A DNA stretch of 34,109 bases from positions 1 through 34,109 of the forward strand of contig CAZAZQ010000024.1 in the NCBI GenBank assembly GCA_964489705.1, given 5' to 3'. Origin of the DNA: CAZAZQ01 sp964489705. GTDB lineage: Bacteria > Zixibacteria > MSB-5A5 > GN15 > FEB-12. The number at the start of each line of letters is the position of its first letter. The stretch's first letter is position 1. The position numbers were made by a program, and so were the translations under genes. A model generated the notes under the pieces. The model did not search any database, had not been told where the DNA came from, and saw only the letters and a program-made list of their open reading frames with translations. Shown piece after piece: positions 8,218 through 16,412 of the stretch.

Positions 8218-9318
8218 ATGGTATCGATAAACTACTCTTCACGGGAAGTGTGTTGCAAAATCGTCTACTACGGGCCCGGTCTTTCCGGCAAAACGACCAA
8301 CCTCCAGTACGTCCACTCCAAAGTGCCATCCAACACCCGCGGTAAACTTATTTCTCTCGCCACCGAAGCCGACCGTACCCTCTACTTCGACTTCCTTCCC
8401 ATCAACATCGGAACCATCAACGGCTTCGCCGCCAAGTTCCAACTGTACACCGTCCCCGGGCAGGTGTATTACAACGCCACCCGGAAGCTCGTCCTGCGCG
8501 GGGTGGACGGGGTGGTCTTCGTGGCGGACAGTCAACCGGACAAGATGGAAGAAAATATCGAGTCGCTGCTCAATCTCGAGGAAAACCTCGCCGAGTACGG
8601 CTACAACATCAACGAGATACCCGTGGTGATTCAATACAACAAGCGGGATCTGCCCGGGGTGCTCCCGGTCGAACAGCTCAACGCCCAGCTCAACACCCGC
8701 GGCTGGCCCTATTTCGAGGCTTCCGCGACCATTGGGAACGGCGTTTTCGACACCCTGAAGCTCATCATTAAGATGGTGCTCGACAAAGCCAAATCCAGCA
8801 GCACCACCCGCCCACAACCGGCAGCCGCTTCCGCAACAGCGCAACCGGCAACCGCCGCCACGCCGACACCGCCGACACCCGAACCGGTAACTTCGCCGTC
8901 TCCGACGCCAGTCGCAGCGGCGGCAAGCCCGGCTCCTACGCCCACGCCGACACCGATAGCGGCTTCCGGTGCCGCCTCCGCTCAACCGCAGCCGACTCCA
9001 CCGCCGGTCGAACAAACGGCTCCTCCTCCCCCGCCGCCGTCCCCGGAACCGGAACCGACGCCCGAACCGCGGCAGTATCGCCCCTTCCCGGGCAGCGATG
9101 ACGATATGAGTGCCAAAAAGATTACGCCCGCTTCCTTCTCGCCGGTTCCTCGAGAAGAGACGCGGGAAGAAGAGATAGAACAAAAAGTGTTAACGGATGA
9201 AAGCGAGAAAGATGCGACGCCTTCACTCAGGCAGGCACCATCAATGGCGCCTCCTATCCGCCGGCGGAGCGAAAAGAAGAAGCGTGGATTCTTTAAGCGC
9301 TTGTTCGGTTTACGATAG
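8218..9318 (+). CDS. mglA: MglA-like small GTPase with proline-rich tail
   Basis: Residues 1-195 are an MglA-type Ras-like GTPase. The P-loop is GPGLSGKT (19-26), the switch I block is ADRTLYFDFLP (51-61), G3 is TVPGQ (78-82), NKRD is at 141-144, and SAT at 169-171 ends the nucleotide pocket. MglA sets front-rear polarity and controls type IV pili in Myxococcus. Residues 197-285 are an alanine/proline/threonine-rich linker, followed by an acidic stretch. The end is strongly basic and hydrophobic (KKKRGFFKRLFGLR). Classical MglA is about 195 residues, so this tail is an unusual addition. It could bind membrane or a partner. It is flanked by roadblock genes on both sides and precedes pilB. Confidence 0.92.
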   Translation: MVSINYSSREVCCKIVYYGPGLSGKTTNLQYVHSKVPSNTRGKLISLATEADRTLYFDFLPINIGTINGFAAKFQLYTVPGQVYYNATRKLVLRGVDGVVFVADSQPDKMEENIESLLNLEENLAEYGYNINEIPVVIQYNKRDLPGVLPVEQLNAQLNTRGWPYFEASATIGNGVFDTLKLIIKMVLDKAKSSSTTRPQPAAASATAQPATAATPTPPTPEPVTSPSPTPVAAAASPAPTPTPTPIAASGAASAQPQPTPPPVEQTAPPPPPPSPEPEPTPEPRQYRPFPGSDDDMSAKKITPASFSPVPREETREEEIEQKVLTDESEKDATPSLRQAPSMAPPIRRRSEKKKRGFFKRLFGLR

Positions 9319-9335
9319 ATATCGAGGAGGCGATA

Positions 9336-9830
9336 ATGGTTGACGATAGTCTGGTCATTTATGAAGAAGAAATCACCCAAATCGAAGCGCTGATTTCGAA
9401 AATGCTTCGCAGTGCCGAAGCGAAATGTGCTCTCTTGGTCGACAAGGACGGGCACTTAATCACTCGTCAAGGTTTTACGCATTCTCTCGATACCACCGCC
9501 TTGGCGGCGTTACTTGCCGGTTCCTTCGCCTCGACGAAAGAAATCGCCCGTCTGGTCGGAGAGCCGGAATTTTCCGTCCTCTTCCACCAAGGGAAAAAAG
9601 ATCACATTCACATGAACCTGGTCGGAGAACGCTCGATTCTGGTCGTTATTTTCGACGACCGCACCACCATCGGGATGGTACGACTGTATGCGAAAGAAGC
9701 CGCTGCAGAGCTGACGAAGATTTTTGAAACCATAAAACAGAACTCACAGAATACCAAAGCCAACCCGGCCGTTTCCAACGAATTCGCCGATATGGCGCAA
9801 GATAAGCTGGACGATATCTTTCAAGATTAA
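9336..9830 (+). CDS. MglB-like roadblock/LC7 protein
   Basis: This 164-residue protein has a roadblock domain at about 10-130: CALLVDKDGHLITRQGF, then ALLAGSFASTKEIARLVGE, then FSVLFHQGKKDHIHMNLVG, and ILVVIFDDRTTIGMVRLY. The pattern is that of MglB-type partners, which act as GAPs for MglA GTPases. The C-terminal 35 residues are polar and end in an acidic DKLDDIFQD. A strong GAGGAGG ribosome-binding site precedes the ATG, and the gene starts 17 nt after the MglA-like gene, the classic mglA/mglB partnership though in reversed order. Of the four roadblock proteins it is the best candidate for the direct GTPase regulator. GAP activity is inferred. Confidence 0.85.
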   Translation: MVDDSLVIYEEEITQIEALISKMLRSAEAKCALLVDKDGHLITRQGFTHSLDTTALAALLAGSFASTKEIARLVGEPEFSVLFHQGKKDHIHMNLVGERSILVVIFDDRTTIGMVRLYAKEAAAELTKIFETIKQNSQNTKANPAVSNEFADMAQDKLDDIFQD

Positions 9831-9901
9831 GACCGGAAACGGACAACGTGATGGGGCTGGGGTGTGAAACGGTTCTTATTGTCTGGCATGGATAGCGAAG
9901 T

Positions 9902-11596
9902 ATGTCTTCTGAACTGAGTGCGATATTAGTTAATGCGGGAAAGATAACCAAAGAGCAAGCAGAGCAGGCGCTTGCCTACGCCAAGGAAAAGAACGAGAAA
10001 TTCGAAACGGCTTTGGTGAAAATCGGCGCCGTCGAATCGGAAGACGATATCGCCAAGCTCATCGGCAAGCACCTGAAAATCGGAGCCCTCCGGCTCAGTG
10101 ACATCGAGCTGAACCCCGAAATCGTCCAGCTCATTCCGGCGGATATCGCCCGGAAGTTCAAAGTCATCGCCGTCTCCAAAATCAACAAGACCCTGCTGGT
10201 CGCTATCAGCGACCCGAACAATATTTACGTCCTCGACGCCATCAAGTTCATCACCGGCTGCGTCGTCCAGCCGGTCATCTCGCCGGAAAACGCTATCGAA
10301 AAAGCTATTGATATGTACTACTCCGACACCAGCGGGCTGTCGGAAATCGTCAAGGGCTTGGAGGAAGACTCCGACTTGGAGGTGGTGGAAGCCGAGGAGG
10401 GTCCGAGCGAGTCGGATTTGCTGTCGGCGATTCAAGACAAACCGCTCGTCAAGCTGGTCGACTCGATTATCAGTGAGGCTATCCGGATGGGCGCTTCCGA
10501 TATTCACCTGGAGATGTACGAAAAGCGTATCCGTGTCCGCTACCGCATCGACGGCGATTTGCGCGAGATGGAACCGCTGCCGTTCAAGTACCGAGCCGCT
10601 ATCGTTTCCCGGGTCAAAATTATGGCGGACCTCGACATTTCCGAGCGGCGGCTGCCGCAAGACGGGCGGATTAAAGTAAAAATCGGCGGGCGCACCGTCG
10701 ACCTCCGCGTCTCGGTTTTGCCGACCATCTTCGGAGAGAAGGTCGTGATGCGAATCCTGGACCCGATGGCGCTGATGGTCGACATGACCAAGCTCGGTTT
10801 CCGAGAAGAAGACCTGAAAAAATTCGAGAAGGCAATCCACCTTCCCTACGGCATCATTCTCGTGACCGGTCCGACCGGTTCCGGTAAGACGACGACGTTG
10901 TACTCCGCCCTCAAGCAATTGAACAAAGTCGACGTCAACATCATGACAGCGGAGGATCCGGTCGAGTTTAACTTCGACGGCATCAATCAGGTTGCCGTCC
11001 GCTCCGACATCGGTATGACCTTTGCCGCGGCTCTGCGTTCCTTCTTGCGGCAAGACCCCGACATCATCATGGTCGGGGAGATCCGTGATACCGAAACGGC
11101 GGAAATCGCCATCCGCGCCGCCTTGACCGGACACTTGGTTTTCTCCACCCTGCACACGAACGACGCCCCCTCCTCCATCAACCGACTCATCGACATGGGC
11201 ATCCCCTACTACCTGGTCGCTTCCGCCACCCGGCTCATCATGGCGCAACGGATGGTGCGCAAAATCTGTCAGTCGTGCAAAGAGGAAGTGAACCTCACCC
11301 CGCAGCAAGTGGAAAGCCTGAATGTCCCCAAGGAGCTGTTGCGAAATATCCGCGCTTTCCGCGGCACCGGCTGCCGGGAATGCAACAACACCGGCAAAGC
11401 GGGACGAACCGGTATCTACGAAGTCATGCCCATCACGCCGGAGATTGAACGCCTGATTCTCAATAAAGCCACCGATACCGAAATCCGTGAGGCGGCGCTG
11501 AAGGAAGGAATGTTCAGCTTGCGGATGAGCGCTATTGAAAAGATGAAGCAGGGCTTAATCGACATCGACGAAGTCTTTGCCGTCACGTCGGCATAA
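9902..11596 (+). CDS. pilB: Type IV pilus assembly ATPase PilB (GspE/PulE family)
   Basis: This 564-residue ATPase powers pilus extension. An MshEN-type N-terminal domain covers about 1-140, a domain type that in relatives binds cyclic di-GMP. An acidic linker lies at 150-172 and the GspE core follows. It includes GASDIHLEMYE (197-207), Walker A GPTGSGKT (323-330), the Asp box AEDPVEF, and Walker B with DPDIIMVGEIRD (385-396). The zinc site is formed by C456/C459 and C491/C494, followed by GRTGIYEVMP. All catalytic motifs are intact. It lies 71 nt after the MglB-like gene, probably in the same transcript, which links the GTPase module directly to the extension motor. Confidence 0.96.
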   Translation: MSSELSAILVNAGKITKEQAEQALAYAKEKNEKFETALVKIGAVESEDDIAKLIGKHLKIGALRLSDIELNPEIVQLIPADIARKFKVIAVSKINKTLLVAISDPNNIYVLDAIKFITGCVVQPVISPENAIEKAIDMYYSDTSGLSEIVKGLEEDSDLEVVEAEEGPSESDLLSAIQDKPLVKLVDSIISEAIRMGASDIHLEMYEKRIRVRYRIDGDLREMEPLPFKYRAAIVSRVKIMADLDISERRLPQDGRIKVKIGGRTVDLRVSVLPTIFGEKVVMRILDPMALMVDMTKLGFREEDLKKFEKAIHLPYGIILVTGPTGSGKTTTLYSALKQLNKVDVNIMTAEDPVEFNFDGINQVAVRSDIGMTFAAALRSFLRQDPDIIMVGEIRDTETAEIAIRAALTGHLVFSTLHTNDAPSSINRLIDMGIPYYLVASATRLIMAQRMVRKICQSCKEEVNLTPQQVESLNVPKELLRNIRAFRGTGCRECNNTGKAGRTGIYEVMPITPEIERLILNKATDTEIREAALKEGMFSLRMSAIEKMKQGLIDIDEVFAVTSA

Positions 11597-11631
11597 CGCC
11601 GGAATTTTTCTCCTCTCCAACAGTCAGTTAG

Positions 11632-11783
11632 TAGGGATATCCGGTACGGACATGCTGATACCATTCTCGTCCTTGGCAGGTCTCTTCGAGACCTTCCCTT
11701 GTATTTTATTTTTTTCCACGGCCTGCCGCTGCGGATGAGGTTCCTCCTTGAATTCCGACCGCTAATATACCTGTTACCTATCT
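11632..11783 (+). repeat. Hairpin-forming intergenic repeat, copy A
   Basis: This copy lies between pilB and the first gap. It holds TCCG-GTA-CGGA (11640-11650), then a perfect second hairpin GGTCTC-TTC-GAGACC (11679-11693). An 85-bp module (11699-11783) follows, containing GGCCTGCCGCTGCGGATG and ending in TGTTACCTATCT. The same order of parts recurs after the sensor kinase at 16050. The N gap begins exactly where the tandem TGTTACCTATCT units start in that other copy, so the repeat probably broke the assembly. Confidence 0.8.
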
Positions 11784-11883
11784 NNNNNNNNNNNNNNNNN
11801 NNNNNNNNNNNNNNNNNNNNNNNNNNNNNNNNNNNNNNNNNNNNNNNNNNNNNNNNNNNNNNNNNNNNNNNNNNNNNNNNNNN
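11784..11883. other. Assembly gap of 100 N
   Basis: This is a run of exactly 100 N. Unlike the other two gaps, its flanks share no overlap, so sequence may really be missing, most likely more of the repeat. The whole stretch from 11597 to 11983 (387 bases) between pilB and pilT holds only repeat copy A, this gap and 100 bases of leader before pilT, with no gene visible. Confidence 0.95.
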
Positions 11884-11983
11884 CTGATTTTCAGTCAAGG
11901 TTTTGCCGAAAAAAACCGATATTACAACAAGATGTAGGTTGTAAGCAAAAACGGAGATACTTCAAAGGAATAGGACACTGCTC

Positions 11984-13063
11984 ATGGTAACACTGAGAGA
12001 ACTTCTGGAGCAAATGGTCAAGATGGGTGCCTCGGATTTGCACCTGACGGTGGGCGCCCCGCCGGTGGTGAGAATCGACGGCAAACTGCAACGACTGCAA
12101 GGGTACGACATCCTTACCAGCGAACAGACCAAAAAGCTCTCCTACTCCATGCTCAACGAAAAACAAAAACTGAAATTCGAGCAAAACTCGGAACTCGACT
12201 TTTCCTTTGGTATCGAACAAATGAGTCGTTTCCGCTGCAACATCTTCATGCAACGAGGAAACGTAGCGGTGGCGCTTCGCCAGATTCCGTATCGCATCCG
12301 CTCCTTCGAGGAGCTGGGACTCCCGAAGGTAGTGGCGGATTTCTCGAAGCTGCCCCGGGGTTTGGTGTTGGTAACCGGTCCGACCGGCTCGGGAAAATCG
12401 ACTACCCTGGCGGCGATTATCGACAAAATCAACAAAGAACGTCCGGTTCACATCATCACGGTGGAAGACCCTATCGAGTATCTCCACCGTCACCAAATGG
12501 CGCTCGTCAATCAACGGGAAGTCTACTCGGACACCAACTCCTTTGCAGCGGCGCTCAAGTACGCCTTGCGGGAAGATCCCGATGTGGTGCTCGTCGGCGA
12601 GATGCGCGACTTGGAGACGATTGAAGCGGCGCTCTCGATTTCCGAGACGGGGCACTTGGCATTTGCCACTCTGCATACCAACTCCGCCGCGGAATCCATC
12701 AACCGTATCGTCGACTCCTTTCCGACCAACCAACAAGAGCAGATCCGGGTTTCCTTGTCCTTCTCGTTGCAGGCAATAATCTCGCAAACGTTGATTCCGA
12801 AAATCGGCGGCGGACGGGTGCTGGCGTTGGAAATCATGATATGCACCCCGGCTATCCGCGCCTTGATTCGGGACGACAAGATCCATCAAATGTACTCGAT
12901 GATACAGTCGGGGCAGAAGTACGGAATGAAAACAATGAATCAATCGCTGGCGGAACTGTACTTGGCGGGAAAAATCACCCTCAACGACAGTATGAACTAC
13001 AGCCCGAACCCGCAAGAGCTGGGCGAGATGCTCTCCCGCCATAAAACGCCGGCTTTTTCATAA
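11984..13063 (+). CDS. pilT: Twitching motility retraction ATPase PilT
   Basis: This 359-residue hexameric ATPase drives pilus retraction. It has the PilT start LRELLEQMVKMGASDLHLTV and Walker A GPTGSGKS (132-139). Walker B is DPDVVLVGEMRD (198-209) with the catalytic Glu, and the His-box HLAFATLHTNSAAESINRIVD follows. The C-terminal AIRALIRDDK motif matches the retraction-specific AIRNLIRE motif and distinguishes it from PilB. Length is normal. A possible ribosome-binding site, AAAGGAATAGGA, lies a little far from the ATG. pilC follows 28 nt later, so both are co-transcribed. Whether transcription runs through from pilB is unclear because of the intervening gap. Confidence 0.96.
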   Translation: MVTLRELLEQMVKMGASDLHLTVGAPPVVRIDGKLQRLQGYDILTSEQTKKLSYSMLNEKQKLKFEQNSELDFSFGIEQMSRFRCNIFMQRGNVAVALRQIPYRIRSFEELGLPKVVADFSKLPRGLVLVTGPTGSGKSTTLAAIIDKINKERPVHIITVEDPIEYLHRHQMALVNQREVYSDTNSFAAALKYALREDPDVVLVGEMRDLETIEAALSISETGHLAFATLHTNSAAESINRIVDSFPTNQQEQIRVSLSFSLQAIISQTLIPKIGGGRVLALEIMICTPAIRALIRDDKIHQMYSMIQSGQKYGMKTMNQSLAELYLAGKITLNDSMNYSPNPQELGEMLSRHKTPAFS

Positions 13064-13091
13064 CAATGAAGATTGAGGAAGGATACCACTG

Positions 13092-14288
13092 ATGCCAGTC
13101 TTTGAATACAAAGGCAAAACCCTTGCCGGAGCGGCCGTTCAGGGGCAACTGAAAGCCAAAAGCAAGCAGGATGTCGAGCGGGTCTTGCGGCAGAACCGCA
13201 TCATCGTCAAGTCGGTCACCAAGAAGGCTCCCGAAATCCAAATCAAAATCGGCACCGGGGTCAAGCGAGTCGAGGTATCCCGCTTCACCCGTCAGTTCGC
13301 CACCATGATCGGCGCCGGTCTGCCGATGGTACAGTGCCTAGACATTCTGGCGACCCAGCAGGAAAATAAAGAGCTGGCGAAAATCATCGCCCAGGTCAAA
13401 GAAGCGGTGCAGGGCGGCGCCACTCTTTCCGAAGCCCTCGCCCGCCACCCCAAAATCTTCGATCCCCTCTACACCAATATGGTCGAAGCGGGGGAAATCG
13501 GCGGGGCGCTGGACGCCATTCTGGTGCGTCTGGCGAACTACCGGGAAAAAGCCGACAAGCTGGTGCGCAAGGTCAAAGGCGCCATGGTGTATCCTTCCGT
13601 TATTGTCGTGGTGGCGGCGGCGGTAACCATCGGGATGTTGACGTTTATCGTGCCGGTCTTCGCCAAGATGTTCGGAGGGTTGAATGCGGAGCTGCCGAAA
13701 CCGACGCAGGTGGTTTTGCAGATTTCTTACTTTCTGAAAGCAAACTTCCTCTACCTTTTCTTCGGTTCTCTTGGGCTTTTCGGCCTTTTCCTCTGGTGGA
13801 AACGAACCCCGAGCGGAGCCCTGGCGGTCGACAAAATGCTTCTGGTCATGCCGGTATTGGGCAATCTGGTGCGGAAGTCTTCCATTGCACGGTTTACGAG
13901 AACTTTGGGCACGCTGCTTTCTTCCGGCGTCTCGATTCTCGATGCGTTGGAAATAACGGCAAAAACCGCCGGTAACTTGGTCGTCTCCAACGCCATCAAC
14001 AAATCCGTTCTGGCGATTGCCGAAGGGGATACGATTACCGGTCCTTTGAAAGATACCGGCGTCTTCCCTCCGATGGTGACGCAGATGATTTCGGTCGGTG
14101 AGAAAACCGGCGGCTTAGACGAAATGCTCGGCAAGATCGCCGACTTCTACGATGAAGAAGTCGACGACGCCGTGACGGCGCTGACGTCGGTCATCGAGCC
14201 GATTATCATCGTGTTTATGGGTGTCGTCATTGGCGGTATCCTGGTGGCGATGTATCTGCCGATGTTCGACATTATCGGGAAGATATAA
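13092..14288 (+). CDS. pilC: Type IV pilus inner-membrane platform protein PilC
   Basis: This 398-residue protein has two tandem T2SSF domains, the first opening with FTRQFATMIGAGLPMVQCLD and the second with FTRTLGTLLSSGVSILDALE. Three hydrophobic segments lie at about 170-195, 218-235 and 368-390. PilC is the rotary platform that PilB and PilT act on. A GAGGAAGGAT ribosome-binding site precedes the ATG. It is followed by a strong terminator, so it closes the pilus unit. No pilin, PilM-N-O-P or secretin gene is present in the window, so the rest of the machine is encoded elsewhere. Confidence 0.95.
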   Translation: MPVFEYKGKTLAGAAVQGQLKAKSKQDVERVLRQNRIIVKSVTKKAPEIQIKIGTGVKRVEVSRFTRQFATMIGAGLPMVQCLDILATQQENKELAKIIAQVKEAVQGGATLSEALARHPKIFDPLYTNMVEAGEIGGALDAILVRLANYREKADKLVRKVKGAMVYPSVIVVVAAAVTIGMLTFIVPVFAKMFGGLNAELPKPTQVVLQISYFLKANFLYLFFGSLGLFGLFLWWKRTPSGALAVDKMLLVMPVLGNLVRKSSIARFTRTLGTLLSSGVSILDALEITAKTAGNLVVSNAINKSVLAIAEGDTITGPLKDTGVFPPMVTQMISVGEKTGGLDEMLGKIADFYDEEVDDAVTALTSVIEPIIIVFMGVVIGGILVAMYLPMFDIIGKI

Positions 14289-14327
14289 CCGCATGCAAAC
14301 GGTTTTATGAAATAAACGAAAAGAGAT

Positions 14328-14354
14328 AACGGCGCTGAACCGGCGCCGTTTTTT
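14328..14354 (+). terminator. Rho-independent terminator after pilC
   Basis: AACGGCGC (14328-14335) pairs perfectly with GCGCCGTT (14343-14350) around a 7-base loop, and the stem runs directly into a six-T tract (14349-14354). It separates pilC from the sensor kinase, whose ATG begins only 5 bases later. Confidence 0.88.
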
Positions 14355-14359
14355 ATACG

Positions 14360-16057
14360 ATGGAAAGCATTGAGCAGAAAAAACAATTCGGCTGGTTCGT
14401 CCCCCTACGCTTAGGATCTTTCATCATCCTGTTTGCCGTGGTGGTCTTCTGGATGAAGTATCCCGATTTCCTCCACCACTGGCTCATCATCTACTCGATA
14501 TTTACTCTCGTTCTGACTCTCCTGCTTGCCCTCAACCGCCGCGCCAAGGTCAACAACGCCATTGCCGTCGTTACGGCGCTTCAATTCCTGCTCGAGATTG
14601 TCCTCGAGTCGGGCATCATCTACGCCACCGGTAACGTCAACTCTCCCTTTTCGGCACTGTTCATTCTTACTATCGTCTCCGCCGCTTTGGCGTACCGCCT
14701 GATTGGAACGCTCATCATCGCCTCGACCGTGTCGCTGGCATATACTGCGATAATCTGGCTTGGGTTGAGCACTACCGTCGGCTCCGAGAAGTCGCTCCAA
14801 GCATTGCGGACTATCTTTTCCGTCGAAGAGAACGTCTTCTACGCCATTTTCCTGCACGTCCTCATTTTCTATCTCATCGCCTTCATCTCCGGCTACTTAG
14901 CCGAACGACTGAAAGAACGCGACCGCCAACTGGCGGATACTTCACTGGCGCTGAAAAAAGCCCGCCTCGAAACGGACGACATTCTCCGGCATCTTAACTC
15001 GGGATTGCTCACCATCGACGCCAGAGGGCATATCATCTATTTTAACCAAGCGGCCGAACGCATCCTCGGCTACCAAGAAGAGCAAGTCAAGGGGATGTTG
15101 TGCGAGGAAGTGTTTGCCGAGCGAATGCCCGAACTGGCGGCATGCCTGATGGATGGTATCACTCAAGAAACCGCCCACCCTCGGAAGGAAATCGAAATCA
15201 TCAATCCTGACGGCAAAACCATTCCGCTGGGCGTCTCGACCTCCATCTTGACCGAAGAGAACAACACCCTTCGCGGGGTAATTGCCATCTTTTCCGACCT
15301 GACCGAAGCTAAGCAACTGGAAGCGAAAGTCCGCGCCGCCGACCGGCTGGCTGCCATCGGGGAGCTTTCGGCGTCGATCGCTCATGAGATCCGCAACCCT
15401 CTCGCTTCCATTTCCGGTTCTATTGAGGTGCTGAAAAACTCCATCGATGTCTCCGATGAGAACGCCCGCCTCATGGAACTGGTCGTCAAAGAATCGCACC
15501 GGCTCAGCCGCATCCTGACGGAGTTTCTCCAATACGCCCGCATCGACCGACCCGCCTACACCAAAGTCGAGCTCTGTCACATTATCACCGACGTGATTCA
15601 AATTCTGCATCATCATGAATCTTTCCACGAAGGCATCCGACTCAATTTCGAGTTCGATGAATCCATCGTCTACGTGGTCGGCGACGAAGACTTGATAAAA
15701 CAGCTCCTGCTGAACTTGGCGGTGAACGCCTGCGAATCGTTTGCCAGGAAGCCCGGGCAGGTCACTTTCCGGGTAGTATTAAATCATCCCGCCAACACGG
15801 TCGAGCTGTACGTGGAAGACAACGGACCCGGCATTCCCGAGCGCGAGATGAAAAAGATTTACCAGCCATTCTACTCGACAAAAAAAGAAGGCACCGGCTT
15901 GGGGCTCTCGATTGTCCACCGAGTCTGCACGGCGCTCAAACTCAACATCAGCATTGACTCGCAAGTGGGGGTCGGGACGACGTTCTTGATTGAGTTCCCA
16001 CAGTACCACGCCACCGCGTCGGAGACTTCCGCTACTGCGCCAGCAGTAATAGGATAG
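14360..16057 (+). CDS. PilS-like membrane sensor histidine kinase
   Basis: This 565-residue kinase has about six N-terminal membrane segments (20-180) and a PAS domain (205-320: GLLTIDARGHIIYFNQAAER). The HisKA domain contains ELSASIAHEIRNPLASISGS with the phospho-accepting H342. The HATPase part shows the N-box NLAVNACES (452-460), EDNGPGI (486-492), PFYSTK (503-508) and GTGLGLSI (511-518). The topology and pilus neighbourhood match PilS, which controls pilin expression with PilR, but no PilR-type regulator follows. The ATG stands 5 nt after a terminator with no ribosome-binding site, so the real start or transcript is uncertain. The stop codon lies inside an intergenic repeat. Confidence 0.88.
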   Translation: MESIEQKKQFGWFVPLRLGSFIILFAVVVFWMKYPDFLHHWLIIYSIFTLVLTLLLALNRRAKVNNAIAVVTALQFLLEIVLESGIIYATGNVNSPFSALFILTIVSAALAYRLIGTLIIASTVSLAYTAIIWLGLSTTVGSEKSLQALRTIFSVEENVFYAIFLHVLIFYLIAFISGYLAERLKERDRQLADTSLALKKARLETDDILRHLNSGLLTIDARGHIIYFNQAAERILGYQEEQVKGMLCEEVFAERMPELAACLMDGITQETAHPRKEIEIINPDGKTIPLGVSTSILTEENNTLRGVIAIFSDLTEAKQLEAKVRAADRLAAIGELSASIAHEIRNPLASISGSIEVLKNSIDVSDENARLMELVVKESHRLSRILTEFLQYARIDRPAYTKVELCHIITDVIQILHHHESFHEGIRLNFEFDESIVYVVGDEDLIKQLLLNLAVNACESFARKPGQVTFRVVLNHPANTVELYVEDNGPGIPEREMKKIYQPFYSTKKEGTGLGLSIVHRVCTALKLNISIDSQVGVGTTFLIEFPQYHATASETSATAPAVIG

Positions 16058-16226
16058 ATCCGGTACAGATCTGCCACTTTCATAATCCCTGGCAAGTTTC
16101 CCTCAAGACTCTCTCTTGTATCTTATATTTTCCCACGGCCTGCCGCTGCGGATGGGGTTCCTCCTTGTGTTCCGTACCGTAATCTAACCTGTTACCTATC
16201 TCCCCGGTCTATTGTGTTACCTATCT
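16050..16226 (+). repeat. Hairpin-forming intergenic repeat, copy B1, with 25-bp tandem end
   Basis: This is the most complete copy. It starts with TAGGATAGATCCGG, has the arm pair GATC...GATC (16057-16071), and a second degenerate hairpin at 16094-16110 that pairs only if G-U pairs are allowed. The third module (16118-16201) is clearly homologous to 11699-11783. TGTTACCTATCT then recurs at 16190 and 16215, a 25-bp tandem period. The sensor-kinase stop codon (16055-16057) is inside the copy. From 16227 to 16294 there are further GC-rich inverted segments (GGGGTGCCCC) but no gene. Confidence 0.8.
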
Positions 16227-16294
16227 GCCCGGTTCATACCCTGGGGTGCCCCACCGCTTGCGGCGGGATCCTAAGGGTGTTTTATTGAGAAATC

Positions 16295-16325
16295 GTAGAG
16301 AAAATCCGGAACGGATCTGCCTGTT
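16295..16325 (+). repeat. Intergenic repeat, truncated copy B2
   Basis: GTAGAGAAA precedes ATCCG-GAA-CGGAT (16304-16316), followed by CTGCC, matching the first hairpin box of the other copies. The second hairpin and third module are missing; the next copy begins about 20 bases later. Confidence 0.7.
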
Positions 16326-16340
16326 TCCTCACATTGTCTT

Positions 16341-16410
16341 GGTAGGGCATGGTCTGGTACAGACCTGCCATTTTCCTAACTCTTCGGCAGGTCTCTTCCG
16401 AGGCTGTCCC
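16341..16410 (+). repeat. Intergenic repeat, copy B3
   Basis: GGTAGGGCAT leads into GGTCTG-GTA-CAGACC (16351-16365) and CTGCCATTTTCC. The second hairpin GGTCTC-TTCC-GAGGCT (16390-16405) pairs with wobbles. In this copy both arms of the first hairpin differ from other copies in a compensating way. It ends 3 bases before the stop of the convergent hydrolase gene. Confidence 0.75.
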
Positions 16411-16412
16411 TT

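Noticed and set aside
9926..11308. Long antisense frame opposite pilB (460 codons)
   Set aside because: It mirrors the coding bias of pilB, is rich in shadow-type residues (D, V, H, R) and shows no family motif.
16190..16226. Possible CRISPR array from the repeated TGTTACCTATCT
   Set aside because: There are only two units, with contiguous 25-bp periodicity and no spacer-like variety, and no cas genes.
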